DNA from: Dermatemys mawii
Taxonomy: Eukaryota; Chordata; Testudines; Dermatemydidae
Assembly: GCA_007922305.1 (NCBI GenBank)
Contig: ML677333.1
Coordinates: 16,514,676 to 16,578,675, forward strand
DNA: 64,000 nt
Direction: 5' to 3'
Part shown: positions 35,125-45,318 of the stretch, piece after piece
How the letters are laid out: each line of letters opens with the position of its first letter
Position numbering within the stretch: the stretch's first letter is position 1
Notes under the pieces: model-generated
Database searches by the model: none
The model's input: the letters and a program-made list of their open reading frames with translations, nothing else
What the model was told of the DNA's origin: nothing
Made by a program: the position numbers and the translations under genes

Positions 35125-35383
35125 TTAAGCAGAACCCCTACCAATTTACAAATCAGTGGTATGATTTGGCATCAAATTAGTAAACTATCATAAAAAGCAA
35201 ATACATTTATGACAACTCTATGTCCGTGATCCAACTCCTATTGATATCAATGGAATGCTCTCCCTTGACTTTAATGGGAGATGGAACAGACCTGTAATAC
35301 CTGTTTGTTTTTTATGATAGTTTAGTACTAATTTGGGGCAAAATCATACTACTGATTTGTAAATAGGTAGAGATTCTGGTTAA
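35125..35383. repeat. foldback element with about 77-bp arms
   Basis: The left arm (about 35,125-35,200) and right arm (about 35,305-35,383) are imperfect reverse complements. Shared blocks include 'atttacaaatcagt', 'gtatgattt' and 'aaactatcataaaaa'. The spacer is about 105 bp and contains a CAATGG-type core. Both outer ends read TTAA. No coding capacity; the family is not recognised. Confidence 0.8.
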
Positions 35384-35389
35384 TAATCT

Positions 35390-36141
35390 AACCCCAACCC
35401 GTGCCCCACCCACTCCATCCCCTCCTTGCTCCATCACTCGCTCTTCCCTACCCTCACTCACTTTCAGTGAGCTGGGGTAGGGGATTGAGGTTTGGGAGGA
35501 GCTGCAGGTTCCGGGCTGGGGCTGAGGGGTTTGCAGTTTGGGAGGGGCCTCTGGGCTGGGCCTGGGGCAAGGGTTTGGGGTACAGAAGAGGGTGAGGGGT
35601 GCAATCTCTGGGAGAGAGTTCAGGGTGCAGGAAGGATATGGGGTACTGGTTCCAGGAGGGAGCTCAGGACTGGTGTGTGGCCTCTGCCGGGCAGCACTTA
35701 CCTCCAGTGGCTCTCAGTTGGTGGCACAGTGTGGCTGCTGCTGAGGCAGGCTCCCTGCCTACCCCGGCCCCACACTGCTCCCAGAAGGGGCCAACATGCC
35801 CCTGCGGTCCCTGGGGGTTGGGGAGTGGCACATAGCTGTGAGTGCTGCCCTTTTCTGCAAGCACTTCCCTGTAGCTCCCATTGGTCACAGCTTCCAATTC
35901 CTGGCCAATGGGAGCTGCAGGGGCAGTGCTTGCAGGCAGGAGAAGCATGCAGAGAGAGACTCATGCTCCCTTGCTCCTGGAGCTGCAAAGTCATGCTGGC
36001 CACTTCCAGGAGCAGCATGGGCCAGGGTAGGCAGGAAGCCTGTTTCAGTAGCAGCCCTGCTGCACAACTGAAGATCCTGATAGACTGGGAGATCCTCTAG
36101 GATCGACCAGTCGATCAAGACTGACTGGCTGGTGACCACTG
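35390..36141 (+). mobile_element. truncated hAT-type element, right end only
   Basis: The right end reads 'tcgaccagtcgatcaagact' then 'ggctggtgaccactg', an hAT terminus (reverse complement CAGTGGTCACCAGCC). The left terminus is absent; the sequence starts in a C-rich block next to the foldback element. The GC-rich body explains the many overlapping open frames here (for example 35,492-36,100), which are not genes. Confidence 0.65.
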
Positions 36142-36639
36142 TCCTAATGTAACCCACGTGCCTAACAGGGAGTTATCTCTTTAAGAGACCCATTGAGGGG
36201 AGGAAGGAGTGAGTAGTGTCTGGGTCATTGTTGCTAGGCAGATTAAACACCCCACATCCAGATCTTCTGGAATTGGGTGTGGTTGGTAGGTTTGTGCATG
36301 CTCCTATAGGTTCCATGAGGGCAAGCAGTCAGGACAGCTCCTTTGCAAAAGGCCATGTGACCTGTGTGAATTGGAAGAAGTTGAGCAGGAAGTAAGTTGT
36401 TGTCCCTAACTCTGAAGCATTTTGCAGCAGGTTAGTGTCCTACTTAAACAGCTTCCTTTTCCTGTTGCTAATTTAAGTAGGACCAGCAGACCAATTGGTG
36501 ACTCTGCCAATGAGACAGAAGGGTAGAGCCTCAAAGTGGGCTTGGCTTCCTGGGTTAGCAGCTGTTAGCAGGCTGCTCCTAAAGACCCAGTTCAAGGACC
36601 GTAGGACCACCTGTCAAAATCCTTGTCCTGTGCCACTTC
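36142..36639. other. possible LTR or UTR-like remnant
   Basis: Begins 'tgtaacccacgtgcctaaca' and includes a small inverted pair, 'gtcctacttaaa' with 'tttaagtaggac', near 36,438-36,483. No TSD or CA end could be fixed. The call is tentative. Confidence 0.25.
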
Positions 36640-36905
36640 TCACCTTGATTTCTGTAATCTCACCTTTATTGGCCTCCATGTATTTCATCTTGCCTATAAA
36701 AAATGTTGCTGAAACAATGGTCGTCCTCTGCTGTTGCTCTGACCATGCCACTCTCCTCTTCTGAATCTGTTCACTAGATTCCCCTTATCTTTTCTCATCA
36801 GGTTCTATTTTCTTGCCATTATGTTCAAGGTCCTACACAGGTCCACCCCTCCAACATTCCTTCTCCTGATCAATTTCTACAACGATGCCTACAAAACATA
36901 ACCCA
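36640..36905 (+). pseudogene. L2/CR1-like LINE ORF2 C-terminal fossil
   Basis: The translation carries CCCSDHATLLF then a stop, followed by a conserved-looking 'SLDSPYLFSSGS' block. This fits the end of L2-type ORF2, where a 'H-x-T-P-x-L-K-S-L-H-W-L-P' block comes after the RT. The DNA phrases 'ccccttatcttttctcatca' and 'ttcaaggtcctacacagg' support it. Heavily decayed, no enzyme core. Confidence 0.5.
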
Positions 36906-36928
36906 TATATCATTACTTATAGTTAGAG

Positions 36929-37321
36929 CAGAGGTTCCCAAACTGGGGGGCACAGAGGAATGTTCAGGGGCTACGGCGGGGATCAGGCCAACCCCCACAG
37001 AGGCAGGGAGGAAGCCCCACCCAGACCCTAGATCTGCTCTGGCCACGTCACTGGCTCCTGGCCCCATCCCCAGCCATGGATCTGCACTGAGCCACAGGCC
37101 CAGCTGCTGGCTCCCACTGCAGAGCAGGGACTGTTGTGCTCCTGCCCCAAGCCTTGGCCCTTGGCCATGGCTCGGGTCCTGGCCCCAGTCCACCTCCCAG
37201 CCCCACCCCCACCCCAGTTGCAGCTTGAGCCTCACCCCCCTTGTCCTAGTCGGCATCCCCTCCCCTTTACCCATGGAAAGGGGCAAGGGAGGCATGACTC
37301 TGAAATGTTTGGGGATCATTG
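36929..37321. mobile_element. hAT-type non-autonomous element
   Basis: 393 bp, left end CAGAGGTTCCCAAACT, right end in reverse complement CAATGATCCCCAAAC. Flanks AGTTAGAG (36,921-36,928) and AGTTATGG (37,322-37,329) match at 6 of 8. GC-rich interior, no transposase. Confidence 0.8.
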
Positions 37322-38928
37322 AGTTATGGGCAGTTAATGATAGCTGGTTTTGAAAATCAAGGAAAACGACCCCTGTTTGCAGGGGTCTTATCTACCATTG
37401 TTTATTTCATTGCCTTGCACAATGGGGCCCAATTACAGATGGTCTACATTTTTCTTCCAAAACATTTTTTCCAACAAAAAAAGGCTTTATTTTTTTTTAA
37501 AAAAACCTAAACATTTGCAAATAAACTTTATTTTACAAAATTTGGGTTTTTTTCACTGAAATTTAGATTCTATTTTTGTTTCCCCTCCTTTACTACTAAA
37601 TGCAATGGAATGAATGTCTCTTCCCCCCCCCCCACAATTTTAATTTTCTTTTTGACACTTTGTAACTTTTCAAAACTTCCTTTACTTTGGAAAAGGTACA
37701 GAGAGGTAAAAGGAAAAAGAAACTTTGTAACTGCCACACTAACTTTTCAAAAAGTCCAGACAAGCCTTTAAAAGTACATAGTTACAAAGTTAGACAGTCT
37801 CATTTTGCCTTTTGCCACATACTTTTCTAAAGTTGAAGTGCTTTTGAATAGTTAGAGTATTAAAAAGAAAAATGAAAAAGTGAGGGGGGAAAACAAAACA
37901 AAAAATGATATAATTCACCTTATTGCACAGTGACAAAAAGGAAAAGAAATGGGAGAAATGGTGGAAAAAAACAAAACTTTGACTGGGGCCCATGAAAGCT
38001 ACCAGAATACAAGTATTTAAACAGTAATGCCCTGATTCAGCACAACTCTTAAGCACATGCAGAACTTTGAGAACATGCTCAAGTGTTGTCATTATAATAG
38101 GATTCAGACATGTATTCTTCTCATCTTTATGCCTTTATCTGTGCCATCCTCTCTCTTCTTGTGATCTAAGGAATCTTCTCCCCATCATTCTCATACCTTC
38201 ATAAACACTTTTTCCACTAACTTTTTCAGCAATACGTCACCAAATATACATATAGAAGTGCATCACTTGGAGACTGAACCTTCTGATGCATCATCTGTAA
38301 TACTATATGAAGCTGATTTAGCCAGTAAGCAATCTGAGAGTGGACCAAGTCTTCCATTCTGTTTGTACAGCTCTAATACATTGGTAGCATTCAATAAATA
38401 ATAATTTGCAATAATTAATGTGGGATAGCATCATCTGTCTGGCAGAGAGGTAAATTGTGTGTGTAAATGAAAGGCTGTTGAGGAATGCTCAGAAACCTTT
38501 GTTTTGTTCCCAGAGTCCAGACAACATTGAAAAACTTATGAAAATAGATATGAAAGAGCTGAGGGAAACTTCTGGGTTCTGATATGAAAATGAGCATATT
38601 TAAGCCTTGATCCTGTGACTGGATTAGCCCCATATAGACTCTTGTTACAAGTTCGGGGACCTAAGTGTCTCACTTGGTTAAAAACGAAATTCTATACTTA
38701 CATCAATTCCCCTATAGGTAAAAACATTTCTATTTTCCTTTATAAATCCTCACACATTTTAAATGGGCATCAGCAGTATCTTCTCTCTACATACATACAT
38801 ATGGATAGCATAAACAGAATTGCCATGACTACTCATTTAAAATCCTTTAATATAATACCTACATAGCGGCAAATGAAGATTTCATAATTCCCTCAAAAAT
38901 GTCCTCACTTGAAAGAAAAACAAACAGA

Positions 38929-38962
38929 ATTTCTGCTAGTAACATATTTCTGCTAGTAACAT
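38929..38962. repeat. 17-bp tandem duplication
   Basis: ATTTCTGCTAGTAACAT occurs twice in direct succession without mismatch. Confidence 0.88.
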
Positions 38963-39189
38963 ACTTTATAAAACATTAAAGAAATTTAGCGAATAACCTG
39001 AAAATAAAAATTATATGGATAAATATGCTCTTTTGGCTCATATGTAAACAAGTGTTCTGTCAGTGTGGCAGGATTAAGAGACGCACAAAAGGGCTTAAAT
39101 ACAAAAGGTATCCAGGGTTCAAATAAATTCTGTTAGAAATTTTCTGACCATTAGAAATGCATAGTTTCTTTGGTAAACTGGATTATAAT

Positions 39190-39312
39190 ACAAGGGCCAG
39201 GGACTGTCTTTATGTTGTGTGTTTGTACATCTAGCATAATGGGGCCTTCATCCATGCCCACAGCTCCTAGACACTACGGTAATGCAAATTGATATTATTC
39301 ATAATAATAACT
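39190..39312 (+). repeat. MIR-like SINE 3' tail (sense)
   Basis: 'ccagggactgtctttatgtt', 'gtgtttgtacatctagcata', 'atggggccttcatccatgcc' and 'ctagacactacggtaatgca' ending in 'attcataataataa' match the sense tail of the amniote SINE family found antisense at 12,140 and 58,250. Confidence 0.75.
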
Positions 39313-40832
39313 TACTTACTAACTCACTCATAGTGCACTAAACCATAAAGCAGTGTTACAGCTCACCAGAACTTCCACAAAGCAAGATTAGACATGGCTG
39401 ATGGGAAAGTTGTGAAGAAAGTTTGTGAAAGTTTCATCCATTTCCCCCCTGAAATTATGAACATAAACACATTTCAACCAGTTCTTCTGCTAGTCAGAAA
39501 TCACAGGAAATCACCCACCCAAAAGAAAAAAAAAAGAAAAAATCAAACATCAACAGAAAACAAAAATAAAAAACAAAGAACATCACCACAAAGATTTCAC
39601 TGAAAAAACAAACTTGGGAAATCTCAACCAGTTCTACCGCCATAATAATGAGGTCTATAACTGTAACTGTTATATCTGCATTCCATGCATAGTCAAACAA
39701 CATTGACTGAACAGCTGAAGTTCTGGCCTGGCAGACAGTGGGTTCGATAAAAGACTTAGGATGAATTTGGAGTGGGGGGCATTCTCTTCTTTGATTGGAA
39801 TATGAAGGGAACGTACACTGGACATTACATATGCCTGATGGTTTTGGGTGGACATCTGGTCTAAGAATGCACCTGTACCATCCTTAGAACTGCTCATTAC
39901 TGCTGTTGCCTCCCCTCTTCCTTGTCTGGTCCTCCAGTCAGACCTCTACATCTCTGCAACTATTCTGGTCCTATCCATAACTGTCACCCTGTTGCCCCCC
40001 TCCCCTCTGTGTATTTCATTTCATGATCTAATCAACTTGACAGCCTTTAAAAAAATTGTTAATGCCTAAACAGGTCATAGAAGTGAACTGAAAGATTTGA
40101 ACTGAGTTAAACATAATCTCATAGAAAGGAGTACCTGAATATTTGGCAACACTGGATTTGGCAGCTCTGGTGAGATCTGTTAAACAAGGGAAGACCTATC
40201 ATCTGTTACTTAAAACATGACTAGTGCTGAGCAAATAATTGATATTTTCAGTTTGGTGGCTGAATCAAAAAATAAAATCCTGAAAAATCCACTTTGCTGG
40301 AACAAAACAAAACAAAACATTCTTTTGGGTCAAAGAAATATTTTGTTTGACCTGAAATGCAATCTTTTAAAAAATAAATCTGGCTAAATTTTGAAACAAA
40401 ATGTTGTCTCAAAATGAAGGGCCAAAATGTAACAAATCATTTCAACTAGGGCTGTCAAATGATTAAAAAAATTAATCACATGATTAAGCATGTGATTAAT
40501 TGCACTGTTAAACAATAATAGAATATCATTTATTTAAATATTTTGGATGTTTTCGAATATATTGATTTCAATTACAACACAGATCACAAAGTGTACAGTC
40601 CTTACTTTATATTTATTTTTATAACAAGTGTTTGCACTGTAAAAACTACAAACAAAGGAACTAGTATTTTTCATTTCACCTGATACACATACTGTAATGC
40701 AATCTCTCTGTCATGAAAGTTGAACTTACAAATATAGAATTATGTACAAAAATACTGCATTCAAAAATAAAACAATGTAAAAGGTTGGAGCTTCCAAGTC
40801 CACTCAGTTCTACTTCTTGTTCAGCCCATCAC

Positions 40833-41420
40833 TCAAACATGTTGGTGTACATTTGCAGGAGATAATGCTGCCCATTTCTTGTTTACAATCTCACCAGAAA
40901 GTGAGAACAGGTGTTCACATGACACTGTTGTAGCCAGTGTCACAAGATATTTACATGCCAGATGTGCATGCTTTAACCACCATTCCAGGGGACATGCATC
41001 CATGTTGATGATGGGTTCTGCTTGGAAACTATCCAAAGCAGTGCAAACTGATGCATGTTCATTATCTGAGTCAGACGCCACCAGCAGAGGGTTGATTTTC
41101 TTTTTTGGTGGTTTGAGTTCTGTAGTTTCTATATCAGAGTGTTGCTCTTTTAAGACTTCTGAAAGCATGCTCCCTACCTCCTCCCTCTCAGATTTTGAAA
41201 GGCCCTTCAGATTCTTAAATCTTGGGTTGAATGCTGTAGCTACCTTCTTTGTGTTTTGTCAAATCTGCAGTGAAAGTGTTCTTAAAATGAACATGTGCTA
41301 AGTCATCATCCGAGACTGCTATAATATGAAATATATGGCAGAAAATGGGTAAAATAGAGCAGATGACATACAGGTCTCTTCCAAGGAGTTCAATCACAAA
41401 TTTAATTAATGCATTATTTT
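40833..41420 (-). pseudogene. hAT transposase C-terminal remnant
   Basis: hAT transposases cut and paste elements with 8-bp TSDs. The C-terminal dimerisation domain is the best-preserved part here. On the minus strand a frame from about 41,168 to 40,833 reads MLSEVLKEQ, then PPKKKINPLLVASDSDNE, then DACPLEWWLKH, and the domain's hallmark SCEHLFSLSGEIVNKK with LSPANV. Upstream (higher coordinates) another frame gives IAVSDDDLAHVHFKNTF. A frame break between about 41,170 and 41,225 separates the two. The DDE catalytic region is not recognisable. Confidence 0.82.
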
Positions 41421-41423
41421 TAA

Positions 41424-41600
41424 TGAGCGTCATCAGCGTGGAAGCATGTCCTCTGGAATGGTGGCTGAAGCATGAAGGGGCATATAAATGTTTAGCATAT
41501 CTGACACACAAATACCTTGCAATGCTGACTACAAAAGTGCCATGCAACTGTCTGTTCTCACTTTCTGGTGACATTAAATAAAAAGAGGGCAACATTATCT
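41424..41600 (+). pseudogene. second, opposite-facing copy of the hAT C-terminal domain
   Basis: The plus strand of the right arm reads SVEACPLEWWLKHEGAYK and VPCNCLFSLSGDI, the same domain as the minus-strand copy at about 40,850-41,010 but in the other direction. It is the mirror image created by the long inverted arms, not a second gene. It ends at a stop after GDIK. Confidence 0.85.
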
Positions 41601-42189
41601 TCTGTAAATGTAAACAAATTTGTTTGTCTTAGTGATTGGCTGAATAAGAAGTAGGACTGAGTGGACTTGTAGCGACTGAAGTTTTACATTGTTTTGTTTT
41701 AGTAAAGTTATGTAACAAAAACATCTACATTTGTAAATTTGACTTTCAGGACAAAGATTACACTACAGTACTTATATGAGGTGAATTTAAAAATACTGTT
41801 TCCTCTGTTTATCATTTTTATAGTGCAAATACTTGTAATCAAAATACACACTTTGATTTCAGTTACACAGAAGACAAGATACACATGAAAACGTAGAAAA
41901 ACATCCAAAATATTTAATAAATTTCAACTGGTAGTCCCTTCTTTAACCATGCGATTAAAACTGCAATTAGCTGTGATTCATTTTTTTAATCACAATTAAT
42001 TTTTTGAGTTAATAGCATGAGTTAACTGTGATTAATTGACAGCCCTAATTTCAACTCTTGAAAAAAAATCCTTTTTTTTTTTTTTTGGGTGGGAAGGGGC
42101 TGAAACTATTTGCCCAATTCATCTCAAACTCCTACTAGTTTCCATCAACCTGAAACCTTAATAAATCTGAAAATTTTCATCCAGCTCTA

Positions 42190-43733
42190 ACCAGGGCAAA
42201 GTACAAAGTGATACTACTGATAAATAAAATAATCAGAGCTACATGTGGATGGCCCTGCACCAATGCATGGGAAAATGGCACAAAAACCTTTGGCAAGCCA
42301 CAGTGTTGCTGGACACTGTCATTGGTCCCTGAAATCACAGGTGAGGGTGGCTAGCCTCCCCCAAAAGTGCTGAATCAGGAGATGTCAAAGCCCCAACTCC
42401 TTTGCCACAGCCAGATGAGTTGGCTGCCTACAATGGAGAGTGCACTGCGTACCCACTTAAGGAAGGGACTCAGCTGCCATCCTTAGCTGGAAGTAAAGCA
42501 TTTTGGCAGCAAGCCAAAATTCCTCCTGGAGTTTCTGCTGCAGCCTGGATGCTTCTCAAAGAAGAGACCTGACACTAAGATACAGACTAACCCTTAATAT
42601 TGGCAAAGCTTTGAAAGTGAGATCACAATACACATACTGAATACTATTGGTACTGAGCCAAATTTTCAAGATGTTTGTTATGTTTGGCACACACACAGTC
42701 ACTGTGCAGCCCTTGAAGAGAGAGTGAATTTGGCAAAATGGGACAAACTTTCAATCATACTTAGTTTATAAGAACATGCCATTGCCTTTGATGGACTCAC
42801 CAGTTGGACCTTGAAACTCAAATGGATATTCCATTCTTTATGGAGCATTTACACCTGTTGGATAGTTTGTATATCCTGCACTTTTCTTTCCCACTGCACC
42901 ATTGATATTTACCACTGAGGTCAAACTTTCCAGGCCAGTGATGTTGAATCATTGTTATAGAACTTTTCTGCTTGTCATTTAGAAATCAGGGGCATGCATC
43001 AGAAAGCAAACACACCTTTAGAATTAAAATTTTAAGTTGTATATAACTTTTAAAAAATGGTGATAATCTGAATTTAGCTTTGAAATGCAGGAACATGTGC
43101 ACATATTTCTCCAAGAACCATCCCTGTCTTGAATTTTGCTGGCATCAAATTACAGTGATTAGATTATCATGACTGATAGTTCAAATGATGAGCTCCAGAA
43201 TTCCATAGTCAATGACTTTGAACCTGGCATCCTATGCTATTTGCCTCCAAAATGTGAAATGGTTTTCTGTTTCTAAATATTGCATCAAAGCACAGCCCTC
43301 AGATTTCTTTTGGTTTTAAATACTTGGGCAGTAAATATTTTTAAAAGTAGCTAGTGAACAACGTACAAATGTCTGTCATAATAAGTGTGCATTCACATCT
43401 ATTACATCCTCAGATACAAAATCACTGAGAAAATTAATTGGGATGGGAAGGAATTAATCATTCTTTGAAAACAAGACTTGCCTTGTTTCTTTCCCTCTTA
43501 CCCTTGGTTCTCTCTCTCCTTTCCCTCTTATCCTTGGTTCTCTCTCTTCTGTCTCACCCTATCCCATGCTCTCTGGGGGTTTTTCAGTGTTGTTTGTAAA
43601 TTGGAGTGTCACCTCTTTGCATACAGTCCCTTTTCCAATTTACATGCTCTATGAATTATATAGCACAAATATGGGTGATATTAAGTAAATAACTAATGAT
43701 CTAGGGTACCATTTTTTAAAAAAACATCCACAG
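42190..43733. other. mostly unique intergenic DNA
   Basis: 42,250-42,560 is moderately GC-rich and could be an unrecognised old repeat. The remainder is AT-rich. No gene found. Confidence 0.4.
43489..43548. repeat. 30-bp tandem duplication, pyrimidine-rich
   Basis: Two units of 'ctttccctcttacccttggt...' in direct succession, period 30, differing at about two positions. Strong C/T bias. Confidence 0.85.
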
Positions 43734-43989
43734 GTATTTCTACACTGCAATCACAGCCTGTGACTGCAATTTGTATAGACAGATTCAAGGCTTCAAGCTA
43801 GCTTGGGTACAGAGCAGTGGAAAGATGCGAGCAATTACCCAGGGTTTCTGGGTGGTCTTGTAAAGCCTGTGTTGAAGGACAAGCCGTTGTGGCTTCACTG
43901 CTCCAATACCCTTGCCAGCTAGATTAAACCTAGCTCAGGTATGTCTACATGAGCTGCAGTCATACCCTGTAATTGCAGTGTAGCCATAC
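43734..43989. mobile_element. MITE with GTAT..CTACACTGCAAT ends
   Basis: Left end GTATTTCTACACTGCAAT, right end in reverse complement GTATGGCTACACTGCAAT. CCACAG flanks the left end (43,728-43,733) and reappears right after the right end (43,990-43,995), a TSD of at least 6 bp. Non-coding, about 256 bp. Confidence 0.75.
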
Positions 43990-43997
43990 CCACAGGG

Positions 43998-44112
43998 ACT
44001 TAATTCCCAGTTTTTCGCAAGTGATTTTAGCACTTAGGAGCCTGAATCTTGTTGACAATCAGTGGACTTTCTGAAGAATCTGAAATCACTTAGATGCTTT
44101 TGAAAATGTTGC
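43998..44112. repeat. short palindromic MITE
   Basis: 'tgattttagcacttaggagc' is mirrored by 'atcacttagatgcttttgaa' around a 'gacaatcagtgg' centre. Same palindromic class as 8,946 and 16,384. Confidence 0.55.
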
Positions 44113-44215
44113 CTCTAGACTGCAAAATCCTCAAGAGCAAGCACATTGTCTCTTTGCATATCTGGAAAGCACCATGTTCACCAATGGCCCTATTAACATG
44201 ATATTAATCCTTTCT
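44113..44215 (+). repeat. MIR-like SINE 3' tail (sense), diverged
   Basis: 'tagactgcaaaatcctcaag', 'agcaagcacattgtctcttt', then 'ggaaagcaccatgttcacca' and 'atggccctattaacatgata' follow the tail order seen at 39,190. Confidence 0.55.
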
Positions 44216-44954
44216 TTAAAAAAGACTATAAAAGGGTTTTTATTCTTCACAAAGCAGCTGTGAATTTAAAGGAAACATATACATGTGTATCATTTTTAGA
44301 TGACTATATTTGTTGTATTTATGTGAGAGATTGGAAGGACTCTGAAGGAGCTGATTTAGATTATTGGGTAAATAATACATATTTAAGCACATGACTCCAA
44401 TGGTCCCTGTTGCTGGTTCTTCATTTTGTTGAATAATTTATTTATGGTATGTGTCTGAATCCAGGCCCTTTGGTGGATGATGTCATCTTTCTCATTGTAT
44501 TACACATGCAGTACTATTGGGGGAAAGGCAGTAATGTGTCTCCCATTCTACTACTACTACTCTGTGTTCCATTTTATTCCTTTCATTTCCATAGTGTGTC
44601 TACACAGTCCACAAGTGCATTTCAGTTGCTACTATAGACAGAAGTCATCTTTAAAAAAATGTACATTTGCATGACAGTAAATGACAGATACCAGTTTTAA
44701 GTCCATGTTCAGTCTATGCCTTGACATTTCATGGAGAAGACAAACTATTCTATTTGGTATTATTCACCCATCCTATAATCATATATGCAACAGATTTTCA
44801 GAATGCTTCACATGCCTAAAGACTAGTAGTCATTTATGGGGATATGTTATCCCATCAGGTGCTAAATGAAGGTGACAGTATGTGATAAACCTTGTAGAAT
44901 AAAGTTGGTTGGAAAACAGAAGTACTTCCTTTTTTGTTTGTTTTACATTAATAG
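44216..44954. other. unique intergenic stretch
   Basis: AT-rich; no supported feature. Confidence 0.45.
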
Positions 44955-45318
44955 GCTTCAGGTTTAAAACAAACAAAAGGAAGCGTTTCTTCACACAATG
45001 CACAGTCAGCCTGCGGAACTCGTTGCCAGAGGGCATTGAAGGCCAAAACTATAACTAGTTTCAAAAAAGAATTAGATCAGTGCCGATGATCTAATGGCAA
45101 TCAGCCAAGATGGTCAGAGAAGCAACTTCATGCTGTGACTGTCCATAAACTGACAGCCAGATGCTGGGACAGGACAAGGGATGGATCACTTGATAATTTC
45201 CCAGTTCTTTTCATTTCCTTTGAAGCATCTGGCGCTAGCCACTGTCAGAAGACAGGAAACTGGGCAACATGGACCTTTGGTGTGGCCCAGTATGGCCACT
45301 ATACATTCAGAAACATTT
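44955..45318 (+). mobile_element. CR1 LINE 3' end (sense)
   Basis: 'aggaagcgtttcttcacaca', 'gcctgcggaactcgttgcca', 'ttcaaaaaagaattagatca' and 'gatgctgggacaggacaagg' lead to 'gacctttggtgtggcccagt' and 'atggccactatacattcaga'. This is the 3' region of a CR1 subfamily distinct from the one at 22,900. No RT core remains. Confidence 0.88.

Larger units (their letters stand above)
37322..40218. other. mostly unique intergenic DNA
   Basis: Homopolymer-rich between 37,450 and 38,000. A possible SINE tail lies at 37,395-37,440 ('ccttgcacaatggggcccaa'). A 17-bp tandem duplication and a clearer SINE tail are listed separately. No gene found. Confidence 0.45.
40447..42047 (-). mobile_element. foldback hAT transposon with long inverted arms
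   Basis: 1,601 bp with ends TAGGGCTGTCAA and TTGACAGCCCTA. The flanks ATTTCAAC at 40,439-40,446 and 42,048-42,055 are identical. The arms (about 40,447-41,018 and 41,424-42,047) are imperfect inverted repeats of nearly 600 bp around a spacer of about 400 bp. Both arms contain the end of a hAT transposase, so the element carries that region twice, in opposite directions. Coding orientation of the central part is minus. Stops and frame breaks rule out an active enzyme. Confidence 0.92.
40219..42189. mobile_element. palindromic MITE split by a hAT insertion
   Basis: The left piece (40,219-40,446) starts CTAGTGCTGAGCAAATAATT. The right piece (42,056-42,189) ends 'gaaaattttcatccagctct', whose reverse complement 'agagctggatgaaaattttc' resembles the start. 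Both pieces are full of 'gaaacaaaatgtt'/'aaaattttg' phrases. The hAT element at 40,447-42,047 sits inside with an exact TSD, so the MITE is older. Confidence 0.65.

Noticed and set aside
35492..36100. 202-codon frame and overlapping frames
   Set aside because: They lie in the GC-rich body of a truncated hAT element and show no domain.
37790..38092. Minus-strand frame rich in F and H
   Set aside because: Low-complexity translation of A/T homopolymer DNA.
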